Source: Mugil cephalus
Lineage: Eukaryota > Chordata > Actinopteri > Mugiliformes > Mugilidae
Assembly (NCBI RefSeq): GCF_022458985.1
Contig: NC_061781.1
Coordinates: 16,895,001 to 16,959,000, forward strand
DNA: 64,000 nucleotides
Direction of reading: 5' to 3'
The notes under the pieces were generated by a model. It was not told the origin of the DNA. It ran no database searches and was given only the letters and a program-made list of their open reading frames with translations. Made by a program: the position numbers and the translations under genes. Positions 35,829 through 47,849 of the stretch are shown piece after piece (the stretch's first letter is position 1; every line of letters starts with the position of its first letter).

Positions 35829-37235
35829 AGAAAGGACGCAAGGAAGTTCCATACTTGATTTACCTTTCAGCCGTGTTATTAAACTGACTTTTTCATGTTT
35901 CTCTGCTATGATAATTATTATACAATTTTTTTTTACCGTGTTAAAGTGTTCATTGTTCGTTAGGTTCAGGGGCTATTGGAGAGTATAATCGGATTCCCCT
36001 GTGCGTCAGTACTGTCACGTTTGATTGTATTACTGCGTCCCTACACTAGCCGGGGCTATTTTTACTACAACCCTTATATTTTTACAGTTATTGTGAAGAA
36101 AAAAAAAAATACTGTCAAGTTGTCACTGTTTTGGGACATGGAAGTCACTGTTTGAGAAGGCAGTGAGGTTAGGAGGCTACTTGTTCAAGAATGAGAGAGG
36201 TGTCTGAGTGCGGAGATACGCTGACGACTTGATACCTGGTGCAGCATGTTTCTTTATACCCTCAGGTCACCGGATGTTGGGAAAAGAAGGTAACACTCGT
36301 TGTGCTTTTGATTTTGTTGCCATTTAGAACTGCCATAGAAGGCCACTACTTGACCATTGCACTCCTCTTTCTTTCTCCATAGCTTTGTTTAGGCTTTAGT
36401 TTACCAGAAGGCTGAATTTTATTTTGTATCCTAGTGCTTAAAGTATAATTTTGCTGCCGAACAATTTGCTTCTTCTTCTATGTAGATTATGTTTTTGGCT
36501 TGAGTTAGAAACTCATTTTGTTCCCGTGTTATCCTTAGGCAAGTCTCTCCGGTGCTTTTTGGTTAAACATTTCTCTCTGTGTCTATCTTACATTTCTGAG
36601 ATAATGAGGTCATGTCCAGATTTCGGTCTGGAGCACCACAAATGCACCTGAGCTAGACCTGATCTGAAAATAGCACGGTGAAAACTGAAACCAAAGTCTT
36701 GATGAAGTGTTTGAATAATGTACAAACTTCTCCGGGTAAAACATTACTCTGGACCCAGCAACAACACTATACCTGTGCTTTCTAAATCACTCGAACAGAA
36801 GGATTAGCCTCCCTGTCGGCTAAACTAGCTTAGACGCATTAATAACTGGGTGCATTGAAAATGTGTGTGTCTGTGTGTGAGCGTGCTATTAAAGTGTGGT
36901 GCTGAGAGTAGTTTGGTTTGTTAAATGTGTTGATTTGCTTGAATCTTGTATCTAAATTTGGATGTGTGACGATGAAAACCAGTGCCTTAGACCTGCAAAT
37001 GCAAACGGTCAGTACCTTTGCCTGCACATAGGTCATTACACCACGTGGCGTTTCAAGAACGAGTGTGCTTTGCTGGAGTTTAGCGGTGAGCCTGTGCTTT
37101 GTGGCTCTTTCCCTGATAAATGTCTGTGTGAAAGTTGCATTTAGTAGGTTCAAGCGACATCTTTGTATTCCACTAAAAGTGCAGAGACTGTAAGGAATAT
37201 GTATGTATGCCAATAAAGCCCATACACCACAACAA
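35829..37235 (+). other. fstl1: fstl1 3' UTR
   Basis: About 1.4 kb from the TAA stop to just past the AATAAA at 37212-37217. A later AATAAA near 37293 is a possible alternative. The long 3' UTR agrees with the family. Confidence 0.65.
37212..37217 (+). terminator. fstl1: fstl1 polyadenylation signal AATAAA
   Basis: A canonical hexamer, followed within about 25 bases by CACCACAACAACTTTG and a GT-rich stretch (TTATTGTGTGTGC) that would suit a downstream element. Confidence 0.6.
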
Positions 37236-38520
37236 CTTTGTTACTTATTGTGTGTGCTTTCATATGCCAAGCGGGGAAAAAGGGTTTACCTTGAATAAAA
37301 ATTAATAATTAGGATTAGATAAAGACAGTGTATCTTCTAAAAAGAAAATGTAGACGAATACAGCAGTATTGGACTGGCTGCCAGATGAGATTTAAATATA
37401 TATTTTTATTTAAGCACTACTCACATATTTCTCATATACCTAATACTTGAGAATATAGGTAACTGATGGATCTTCCCAAGCCTTAAATTTCAGATTCTCG
37501 TCATATCTCATCACAATTGGAGGAAATGCAAAATAATTACAGACCATCCTTAGGCTGCAAAAACAAAACAAATCCATTAGAGCACATTTATAGAAGAAAA
37601 TAAAGACAATAGTGGTGAATGATGCCGGGATTCATTCCATGCTAAAAAAAAAAAAAAAAAAAAAAAACTTCACAACATCCAGTCAAGTAAAGAGCATTTT
37701 ATCTACATTAACCTAAAACACGAGGACGGTTCAGGCCAGATTAGACTTTGCCACAAAACAACTAAAAAAAAAAAAAAAAGAAAGAAAAAAAAAAAGCCTG
37801 AGTAGTTCTTAGTTCTGGATTATTTGAACAGATGAAACAAAGATCAACTTGACCTTAGTACAAACTCATCGAGCTGTATTTCTCTTGCTCGAGACAAAAC
37901 TGAACCACAGACAGAGAGACCTAGAAACAACACAGCTGCAGTAAAGGCCCAGCCAAGCATCACAAAGGAGGAACCATATTCTTCGACGATATGCGTGAGC
38001 TCCAAACACCAGACATGGGTTTCTGGTTATAAATCATGAACAATTTATTAAAAAATTAACATTGTTTCTGCAATTATATGAATTTATCACTTCTGCGCCC
38101 CTTTATCTACAGCAGTCTGAACTGGTCTCTCAAACTTGTGCGATTGCGCAAGCACAGTTTTGAACAACTGGCCTAAAAGTGTATAGAATTTGTCCTACTT
38201 CTTCTGAATGGAGCTGTCTCAACATTGAGGCTGGGTCTGGATTCAACGGGAGGAACCCAATTATCCTGTACCTATTTCTCATTCCGTGCACACCAGATCA
38301 GCAGAGGATTGCATAATGTAACCGAAGAGGGGGGTTGCATAATGGCAGGAGAACTGGGCAGCTGGCATGGTGGGCCATCGAGCATCCCTCCTTGGTTGCG
38401 AGACTCAAAAAAAAACTTCAGTCGCAGCTTTTTGCACATGACAACGTGGAATCCCGAAGCTGTAAAAAAGCCAATAAACTCGGCAGTAAATCGGTTACAA
38501 CTATTTTAGTTATTGCTTTG
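37236..38520. other. Intergenic stretch between fstl1 and lrrc58
   Basis: No gene supported. It holds an A24 tract (37644-37667) and a second A-rich run (37765-37795). Confidence 0.5.
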
Positions 38521-38535
38521 GTAGTATGACAGAGT

Positions 38536-38600
38536 AGGGAATTAGCCAATCAGAGTGGCGGTGGGCGGAGCCTGTGTCCGGAATTAGCCAATCAGTGAAC
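38536..38600 (+). promoter_or_regulatory. lrrc58: lrrc58 promoter: paired CCAAT boxes and a GC box
   Basis: The 16-mer GGAATTAGCCAATCAG occurs twice, with CCAAT at 38546-38550 and 38588-38592. A GC box GGGCGG lies between them at 38563-38568. This spacing is typical of NF-Y plus Sp1 housekeeping promoters. It lies about 300 bases before the start codon, and no TATA box is evident. Confidence 0.65.
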
Positions 38601-38900
38601 ACGGAAGCAGAAAATCTCACTCTAAGAACGGCTTCATTGTAGGGACGCTGCAGCAATCTGTGTAGTTTAATGTAGGCTGTCGTCAGTACCAAGCCAGAGA
38701 CCTACTTTTCTTTTTCTTTTCTTTTCTTTCTTTTTAGTAGAGATGCTGTTAAATATTACCGGCAGGTATGTAGACACATGTCCGCAAGCCGTCAATAAGT
38801 CTTGGAGCTAACACGCGCTTGCACTTAACAGCGGAAAAACTTCTGGCCGGGATTTTCGCACAGTGCGTTTTAATTTCACGCTAAAAAAAAAACTGCCAAC

Positions 38901-41900
38901 ATGGAGATCCACGAAGGGGCAGCGGCGGTCGGCGAAGGCGTGCTCGACTTTTCCCACTTGAGTTTGAACACTTTGAACGTTGACAATGTCAGCAACGAGA
39001 GGAAGAGGGACACCAGGCAGCTCTACCTGAACTACAACCGACTCCACTCGCTGCCCTCGTCGCTCGGCGTTTTCTGCAACCTCGAGTTTTTGGACATCAG
39101 CAACAACGGACTGTCGGCCATCTGCGAGGGCGTTACGAGGCTGACCAAGCTGAAAACTCTCCTCGCCAAGAACAACCGGCTGGACGAGTTCTCGCTGCCC
39201 AAGGACTTTGGTTCCCTGCCCCTGGAGGTGTTGAACTTCAGCGGGAACCGATTTGAGGAGATTCCGCTCCAGTGCACGAAACTGCTGCGTCTACAGTCGC
39301 TTTCACTGGGTGGGAACAGACTGAAAAGTATCCCAGCGGAGATAGAAAACCTCACCTGGTATGTTAACGTCACAGGGCAACAAAACTAATCACCACCGGA
39401 CTCATGGGTTGTAGTAATGATACTTCATCCTCCGAGTTCAGACGAATTCTGAGTTACTATGAATGAGTATGTTTCATAATTGCATAGCCAAACCAATTAG
39501 ACAAGAAAAAAATTTAAAAATTGTTAAAGTTTTCCTTTTCTGTGCAAGGCAGTAAAACTGAGTGCTTGAGCAGCATTTATCGTCCCGATAATTATTTTTT
39601 AAAACCAGTCAATAGCACAGAAACTCGGGGAGAACCTTTTACCACCCAGTGGTTCCTAACAGCTAATTAAGAGACAAAAAATAAGCTGCACATTAATAAT
39701 ATTGACACTACCTTGATCACATTAAAGCTGCATCCTGGGACTGTTTTCTCCCCCTTCTGGTCAAAAGAGTAATTACGCAAACACTGTTGACCATGCGTAG
39801 GATTCATTCAGATTCAGGCACCTTTATTAATCCCACCAGGGGCAATTGGTTTGGATTTGGCTTGCATACTGTTACACAATACACATACGATAAGAACAGT
39901 TAAAGCAGAATTTAAAAAAAGAACAGAAAAAAAAGCAGAATGGAGCAAGTAAAATGCCAAGGAACACAGTGGAATCACTGGTTAATAAATAGATAAAACT
40001 GTACTAAAATAACTTAAAAGCGCCCGGATAAAAAAAAGATTATATAGAATTTAAGAGACAAATAGCACAGAGAATAAAAGGTTTTAAAAGGTAGAGCATA
40101 CCAATGACCAGAGGGCAACAGAGAAAGTTAACTGGCAGTCACAGGAGAAGACAAAATTTGTTTGCTTTCCTGAGCGTTTATTACAAAAGCTGGCCATGTC
40201 CCTAAACTTCACTCCTGTGATCTTGGAACATGTTTTTGTAATGTTGTGCAAGCTTTTTTTTTTTTTTTATCTCTCAACATAAGGCTGGGAAACCAGCAGA
40301 TGAGATGTATACTTTGTACCTCTGGAAAACCCCCGATTTGTTGTTGTTGACATAGCCTATGATGAGTTTTTACAAATAAAAACTCGTACATGAGCAGTAA
40401 GGTGACTTGACCTTTGTGTCTGGCCTCGGCATCTTCCCTTTGTCCAGCACCTAGAAGCATCAGAAGCTTTTCACCGACACTTCTTTTGTTTACACCTAGT
40501 AGTCTAATGCTTTCAGCATCTATCCACTTGCATCATGTGTCAATTTCCGGTAAGTTTATTGTGTTATTATCATGAGTCATGGTGTGTGCACAATTACTGT
40601 GTGCACAAGTTGTTCTAGTAACTATCCGGGATTGGTGTCAGAGCTATGCAAAGACATTCAGTAGTGTCAGGACATCAGCAGTGTACATTTGAAACAGATT
40701 TATTTTCGTAGTAATATATATTCCTTAACTCCGTAACATTATATTAACACCAGATCACAGACAGTTACACACTCACAGTGTTAATTAAACACAGAAAGAA
40801 CGTTACTCGTGACGAAGTAACACTGGGTGCAAACTTCAAAACAGACTTTTATAGGCTGAGTGGACTATAGAGGAGAAGCAGAAAAAGGAGGACACTATCT
40901 GCGACTTGTCACGGTGACCCAGCGTGAGGGCAAAGATCAGACCTTCCCAACCATTTTATCATATACACTAGATAGTGAAGTGTGAAGAGGTAGAGGATAC
41001 CTGCCTCTTAAACTACCTCTTAATTTCTTATTCCATGTAGCCAATCATTAAATAAAATTAATAAATGTCAACATGAGTTTTGAGATTCATAGACAGATCT
41101 GTGTGAGACACTGGACTATGCCCCCGTTGCTCTTTGCAAAGTTGGTCAACTGTTACATGGCACAGACGCCAACAACATTTTCCACAAGTTCCCTAAATAG
41201 AGTGAGGTTTGGACGACTGGGCAGCTGGTGAAAGGTGTTTATCAAGCAGACAAGGCTTCATTGTGAAACATTTGGCTTGTGCAGCTTAAGTAGCTTAAAC
41301 AGTTAAAGAAAACTGTGCTGCTGGGCTGGCTTCCTAAGACTTTATTTACATAGAATTTAAAGTGTTGTTGAAAATGTTCCATTATGAGGCTACAGTGGTG
41401 GATAAAACTACATGTTGGCTACCCACAAATTCAGATGTGATGATAATATCTGAAACACCTCTAAATGATGCACTGTGGATTATTCAGGGGGTATTTTGTT
41501 TTATTTTGCATTGTTATGGTTCAGGCAAAATGGAATATAGATGGATAGATACTGTAAATGATTTGTCAATCACAGTAAAATTGTTTCCACAGTCCGTACA
41601 GCCACGAGAAAACTGTAGAATTTACTTAAAATAAAATGGTTTAACACAAAAAACAACTAATTAAACTTAAGAATACACCACTGCTTTTTTAATTAAGAGC
41701 CAAGTCTTTGCAGGCTTTTTTTTTTCTATTCTACTTTAAAGCACAAAGGCAACAACTGCTGTGTGCACTGTCGTGTTCCCACATCGGTTATCTAATCATG
41801 TACCTCCTTCAAAGTTTCCGCAGGCCTCTTCATGGTATAGACTCTTACTGGGACATTAGGAATCAAATGCTCTTACCAGTATTTTTACTACTTTTATTTT

Positions 41901-43801
41901 TGGCCAAAACATCTACTTAGGTAGATAGTTTGATTGTTTATAACTTGAAGTCCAAAACAAGAAAAGTGGACGAGATCTCCATTATATATTATCTGTCTAG
42001 AGAACAAATGTCAACCCTGTATTTTTCGGATAAAACTTCCCCCTAAAAATTTATTGTTAGCTTTGACAAGTGTTCCATATCGTCCCCGTAGCAGACCGTA
42101 ACTATCCTGTATCCGTCTCTGTCGGCTGATTTGTGTCTGTGTGGGCAGTTGGCAGACCCTCAGTGTCTCAGCTGCTGTCACAGAGGGGTTTGCTCGGAGC
42201 TCAGTCACCAAGGACGGCATAATGGCTCCGTGTCTCGCGGTCGCTGCGTCATCAGTTCCAGCAGGCAGATGGCCTGACGGCTTACTTTCGCTGACCAGCC
42301 ATCCGTAGCTCTGTCCCTGTGTCTCTCTCTCTGTCTCTGACTCCCAATTATGCCCCTGTGTGCTCCACACCGCCATTAAGCTACCGGGGTCATTTGTTGC
42401 CTTAATAGCACGGACGTGTGCAGACCGGTTTTACTAAAACTGGATACAGTGGAGCTCGGGTCGGCGTGTAAAATAATCTAGTTCAAAATCACTGGTGTCC
42501 TTTTTGCCTTTTTTATATTTTATAAAACGAGACTCAGTTTAAATAAACTCTTCAGCGTAACAATGTGCCTCTTTAGCGCCCCCTGTGGCATGCTTTACCT
42601 TTTTAATTTGGTGTCACTAAGCTTTGTTGGCTAAAATAATTTAACTTTACAGGATGTTTAGCATTAAAACATGATCACAGCTGTATCAAGTATGCACTGG
42701 AATTGTTGGATCTGAATCTAAAACAATCTTTGCTTGGTCACAGGTGTTTAGGTAAAGATTCAACAAGATGTCAGACATATTAAAATATTTTCATAATGGA
42801 AAATGTGTCTACATACTGCCATAAAAAGAACAGTTTAGATAGTCCATGTGTGAAAGGAAAAAGTAGTATCTTGATTCAGACCTGATTCTTGTGCCGTCTT
42901 GTCCCCACCGTCAGCTTGGAGTTGTTGTACCTGGGTGGGAACCTCATCGAAGCCATTCCTCCTGAAATAGCGAACCTACCCTACCTCAGCTACCTGGTCC
43001 TATGTGACAACCGCATCCAAAGTGTGCCACCACAGCTCACCAGGTAATAACGGCGCCCCGAATCCTTCACACTATCCTCAAAGATGACATCAAAGCTGGA
43101 TTACCTTGCATTGACCTGATAAGCTCATACTCTCATAGTCTTGATTTTCAAGGTGAAAACATTCTGAGTTGCCTCTGTGTCTTTTTTTTCTTTTTTCTAG
43201 GCTCCACTCGCTACGATCTTTAAGTCTCCACAACAACTTGCTCACTTACCTCCCCAGAGAGATCCTCAGCCTGGTTCACCTGCAGGAGCTCAGCCTTCGA
43301 GGCAACCCGCTGGTGGTGCGCTTTGTCAAGGAGATGACGTACGACCCCCCGTCGCTGCTGGAGCTGGCGGGTCGTACCGTTAAGAGCAGAAACATTCCTT
43401 ATTACCCCTCTGACCTTCCCGCCAACCTGCTACGATATCTGGATCTGGCCAGCAAGTGTCCCAACCCCAAGTGTGCCGGTGAGATTTCTTTTCGCTGTCA
43501 GTATTCGGGGCCTGCGTTTATGACGGTGGTTGAATTTGTAAAATATATGCTGCCTTGGTGGATATATTTGTCTGTACTGAATAATTTTCCCTCTTGACTT
43601 TCTCCAGGCGTGTACTTTGATTCGTGCGTGCGCCAGATCAAATTCGTGGACTTCTGTGGAAAGTATCGACTGCCTCTGATGCACTACCTGTGCTCCCCCG
43701 AGTGCACCTCCCCCTGCAGCTCCAACCCCCAGAGCGACGCCGAGTCCGAGGACGAGAACAGCGTGCCGGCCGACCGCCTCCAGAGGGTGCTTCTGGGATA
43801 G
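38901..43801 (+). CDS. lrrc58: Leucine-rich repeat-containing protein 58, four exons (352 aa)
   Basis: Intracellular LRR protein; a substrate-recruiting or scaffold role is likely but not shown by the sequence. Exons 38901-39358, 42915-43043, 43201-43478, 43608-43801 join in phases 2, 2, 1 with GT-AG borders. Nine or so LRRs run from about residue 45 to 235 (consensus LxxLxLxxNxLxxLP, with SLSLHNNLLTYLPREI highly conserved). Next comes the characteristic C-terminal domain with cysteine clusters (CPNPKC, VYFDSCVRQIKFVDFCGKY, HYLCSPEC), an acidic serine stretch (SDAESEDE) and the terminal VLLG. Human LRRC58 is slightly longer (371). Start ATG at 38901 follows AACTGCCAAC and precedes the only long frame. 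Confidence 0.96.
39359..42914 (+). other. lrrc58: lrrc58 intron 1 with repeats
   Basis: No exon supported. About 39803-40140 resembles a fish non-LTR retroelement tail (TTTATTAATCCCACCAGGGG; related sequence at 48968). A T-tract lies at 40254-40269 and a CT-rich run near 42318-42342. Confidence 0.4.
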
Positions 43802-45245
43802 CACGACTCAGAGGAGCCACCGATCCTCTGCCCATTGTTCAAAAGAGAAGACGTTCCTCCGGAAAATGAGTGACAGACTGCTTTGGTCTTTAAAATATGT
43901 TAAATCCGTTTAGTGGATTGTTCTACGCGAGAAAGGTTCACATTTCATGTCACCTTTTGACTCATAACCCTGCTCATCTCACCTTCAAGCACAGGAGGGC
44001 AGTAAAACCCCAGTTTGGACCGCAAAGACTGACAGACAGAGCGACACCGACCCTTTATATTCAGGGCTGCACACCCAGTCTGTATAAAGACGCTTTCTGC
44101 TTTTAATAGCTACAGCATGTGATTCTGCATTTTCAGTTTGGATGTGAACGGTTTTGCTTTTCTCCAGCTGCTGGAAACACACAGTCATCCAAATGGCTCT
44201 GACAAAATATGCATCAAAGCTGTTATGCTAAGAAAAAAAAAGAAGTCTGGTGGATTGTTTAAAGTATGAGAGCAGGAACTGTGAAAGTAGTTTTTAAACT
44301 GACGCGTGAAATTGCCTTTTTTTTTTATTTACACTCAATAGTGTAACTGATGTGTCCCACACATTACAAAAGTAAGGTGGCAATCTTTTATCAGTGTTTT
44401 TGTCATCGCACACCACCCTTGAAAGAAATGTTGCCGTGACGGCAAAAGAACTGAGAATAAGGGCCGTGTATGTGGAAGAACGCTTGTCCAGGCGTAGTCA
44501 CTCACAGGAAGTGGATGTGGGTTGGACCAGGGGAAACCGTTCACTTGGTTAGCTCTGAAACAATAGCTATTCAGCGCGGCGCAGCAGCGGCCGTCGTGTT
44601 TATGTTCAGAGCTGTCAGGTTTGTCTGGGCACAAACATCCAGATGCTACGTGAACAATTTTTTTTTTTTGAGACCAGATCCTTAACAACGGGAGGATGAT
44701 GCTTGCGTTTCAGGTTACATCTCAGCTTTCTCCTCGTGTGGAAAACTGGGCGATCCTTTAGCATCACAGACAATTTGAGTCCATTAGCGAGGAGGAGAAA
44801 TCCCCCCCTCGGCTTCACATTAGACCCTAATGTTTAGAAAACAGAGGAACGTTGCTTTATGTTACACTAGCATTTACACTATTGCTAAGTGCCTTACTAA
44901 CGGTGACTTTTAACAGAGTAATACAAGTATGTTTGAATAAAGAGTTATGAATGCACCCTGAAATGTGACAAATTTTAAAATTCAATTTAGCATCTATTTT
45001 AACAGATTTTTATTCTCACGAAACAGACAAATGTAACATTTTCTAACAGAAATGAACTTGCTTTTATACTTTTTTCAAACACATTTATAAAAAACAAAAA
45101 AACAAACCTGCAGAATAGATGGCACTTAAGCAGAGAACATATTAAGATATTTTAAATTTATGTACTTACATCCCATTCACATAGTGTGGGTAGACTGTAC
45201 AGCATATAATAACAATAATAAAGACTGATTGTTATATCTTTAAAT
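43802..45245 (+). other. lrrc58: lrrc58 3' UTR
   Basis: It extends from the TAG stop to one of two canonical signals, AATAAA at 44936-44941 or 45217-45222. Both are followed by T- or GT-rich sequence, so alternative polyadenylation is possible. Confidence 0.55.
45217..45222 (+). terminator. lrrc58: lrrc58 distal polyadenylation signal
   Basis: AATAAA followed by ATCTTTAAATTGTGTTTGTG, a good U/GU-rich downstream element. It is the better of the two candidates. Confidence 0.5.
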
Positions 45246-47240
45246 TGTGTTTGTGTCCTTTAATGATCCAGTTAAAGCAAATGTGATTGAGCGACGTCTA
45301 CATCAAGAGCTCGGAGAGTGGAAAGAATGTTTTCATTTTTATTTATTTGTTAGACCAGCTGCTAAAATGCAACCTGTCTGTTTTTTTCTGTTAGTCAAAA
45401 GAAGTATTGGAGATTTTGAAGTGTCTTTTGTGTTTGTTTACATGAACCGAGCAATTTTGTCGCTTGAACGGGTTTCATTTGCATTTGAAGGTTACTTAAT
45501 TCTCCAGTCTGAATGCTGACAGACGTTTTTTTTTTTTCTTTTTTTCCTGTGACCCTGAACTAAAAGATGCCAGGACGAGCCCATTCTGCCCAATCTGCTA
45601 ATCCCTTAACACTACCTGCCAAGAGGTACGCCAGCTAGTTTGTTTCCTTTTCTCTCGTCCTCTTTCACAGTTTCTGTTCCTATCTCGGCGTCTCTCTCGG
45701 TTGCCTTACACCTCTCTGTTTCTTTCAGCCCGGCTTGGCGCGGCCGATGCTTCGATTTTTCACATACTTAGTTTATTTTGAATGGTCTTTGTCCAAGTCC
45801 TAGCTGGGTTCCTGTGTTTCTGCACGATTCCCTTATTTCTTTGCTCTCCGTTCTTAAACACTGAGGCCGTGCGCCAGCAGCAGGCGCCTAGGAAACACTC
45901 CAGCGCATTGTGTGGAGTTATGTTACATCCACGGTTTGTGTGTGTGTGCACATGTGCACACGGTTGGCACACTTTGCGCACTAAACACGGGGATTCTGTC
46001 ACAAATGCAACCTGAGTTGGAAGTCATAATGAGCTGTGGTGGGTGGTGACTGGTGGACGAGGAGAGTACTGTCACCAACACCCAGGAAATAATTGAGCTC
46101 CTGTTGTGGGTAAAATGAGTCATAGGAAATAAAACTGAATATGGGCATTGGAACCTGGAAATCGCTACCGAAGTGGGACAGGTGCCCAAGAAGGTGTCAT
46201 TTACATCTCCGCATTGGTAAATGTCTGTCACGTCTCTCCCGCGTGCGGTCGTTCGTTTGGGAGAAAAAACACCTACATTTTTCTCGACCCCGACGTCCAC
46301 AGCGCTGTACAGTGTTGCAGGTGATCAGCGGATCAAAGAGCAAAGTGCTTTGACATGGGAAGGTGTTTGACACTCTAATCCTCTTATCAGCCAGAGACAT
46401 ACCAGCCCATATCAGCTCACAATATAACCAGTGAATGCGGCTCCCACATGACTACTTTTAAATTTACACTAAGCCGAGACTTGGCACACTGCAGCCACGC
46501 ACTGTAGGCGTCTCGACAACAATCAAAGTCTTTAAAGTTACGCTCCTAATGCCACAAAGAGAAAGCCTGGCTGCAGCCCAGACCGGAGGGGAGGTGGAAT
46601 AGGGGTGGAAAGAATAAGTTGACAGTTAATAACTTCCTCCTTTTGCCTCTTTCTTTTCATCTGTACTCTATACGCTGTCATTTGACTCATCGTCATTCCT
46701 CTATTCATTCATCTCAGCAGACTCTTTGTAGCACATGTAACAAAAAACAAAAGTTCCCTCTGCACTTTTTTAAATTTAAAATATTACAACAATCCAGGTG
46801 TGACTACATGAACTGAGCAACATGTTTAAATTTATTGTTTTATTGATTACAATTGACTTTTATTGATAGCATCACAATGACACAGCAAATCTATCCACTG
46901 CAGAAGTTTATCAGATTCAGCTGAAAGCTGTGGAAGCGCCAAGAAGCAAGTAAGGTCACAATTTACTTAGTCCTACCATTGTGAAAATCTCTTGTAAAGG
47001 ATAGTAAGTGGCTCTTGAGGTTTTGCCTGTGGCGTTTAAAGTTATGTGGAGATGCCAGTAAGTCTAGCTTGAGTTAAAAAAAAAAAAGTGTTACGTCAGA
47101 GAGTTGTTTCAATGCTCTTCAATCCATTCATTATTCTATTCATTTTCATCCACCTAGACGAAGGTGGATCACAGTGGAAACAGGCTAAGATGTTGGTACA
47201 CAAGAGGTCCCCCTCCCTTGTGTCCCGTTCTAGTTCCTAA
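45246..47240. other. Intergenic stretch
   Basis: No gene supported. AT-rich sequence with T-tracts (45523-45545) and short TG/CA runs near 45935-45955. Confidence 0.45.
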
Positions 47241-47244
47241 TGAG

Positions 47245-47494
47245 GACGTTCTCAGGCCAGTGCCAATAATAAATATACATTATTGTTATTATCATTCTGC
47301 ATTCAAAATTAAGCTATTCAAGTGATACACAGGTCCACATATATATATATTTTTTTATTTCAAACATGTGCAACAGTAGGGAGGCAATGCTGGAATTTTT
47401 TTTTGGAGAAAATAATAATAATAAAAAAATATATATATACAAAAATGTCCAATCAACTAAAGATTTTTTGCAGATCCCCTGTTGAAGACCTATG
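47245..47494. mobile_element. hAT-type MITE, copy B (left end unclear)
   Basis: It ends in GTTGAAGACCTATG, the same inverted terminus as copy C. It shares the interior CAATAATAAATATACATTAT and AAATTAAGCTATTCAA blocks with copy A at 26.4 kb. It abuts copy C, separated by only eight bases. Confidence 0.5.
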
Positions 47495-47502
47495 TCTTAG
47501 AC

Positions 47503-47847
47503 CAGGGGTCTTCAAGGTTTTTCAGGCCAAGGACCCCAAACTGATGGAGAAATTAAGTAGGGGCTTAAAGTGCTATTCATAAATATACATTATTATTATC
47601 ATTTTGGATTCCATATTAAACTATCCTTTATTCCTTTACTAAAATATGTTAGATTCATGTTAATGTGTATTTAAAGAAATGTATTTGTGGGGGGAAATTA
47701 CAAGAAAAAAAATAAATAAAATATATATATATATGTATAGATATAGATATAGATATAAATGTCTAATCAACCAAAGGTGTCGTGACCCCACTGGAGCACC
47801 TCGGCGGACCCCCTAGGGGTCGCGGACCCCCCTGTTGAAGACCTTTG
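47503..47847. mobile_element. hAT-type MITE, copy C, 345 bp
   Basis: Left terminus CAGGGGTCTTCAAG and right terminus GTTGAAGACCTTTG are inverted matches. Flanking tcttagac and tcttgaac form a probable diverged 8-bp target-site duplication (6 of 8). Interior is AT-rich with a TA run (47720-47735). Noncoding. Confidence 0.7.
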
Positions 47848-47849
47848 TC

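Noticed and set aside
35829-37235. A microRNA in the fstl1 3' UTR, as human FSTL1 carries miR-198
   Set aside because: That microRNA is primate-restricted, and I could not support a hairpin by eye.
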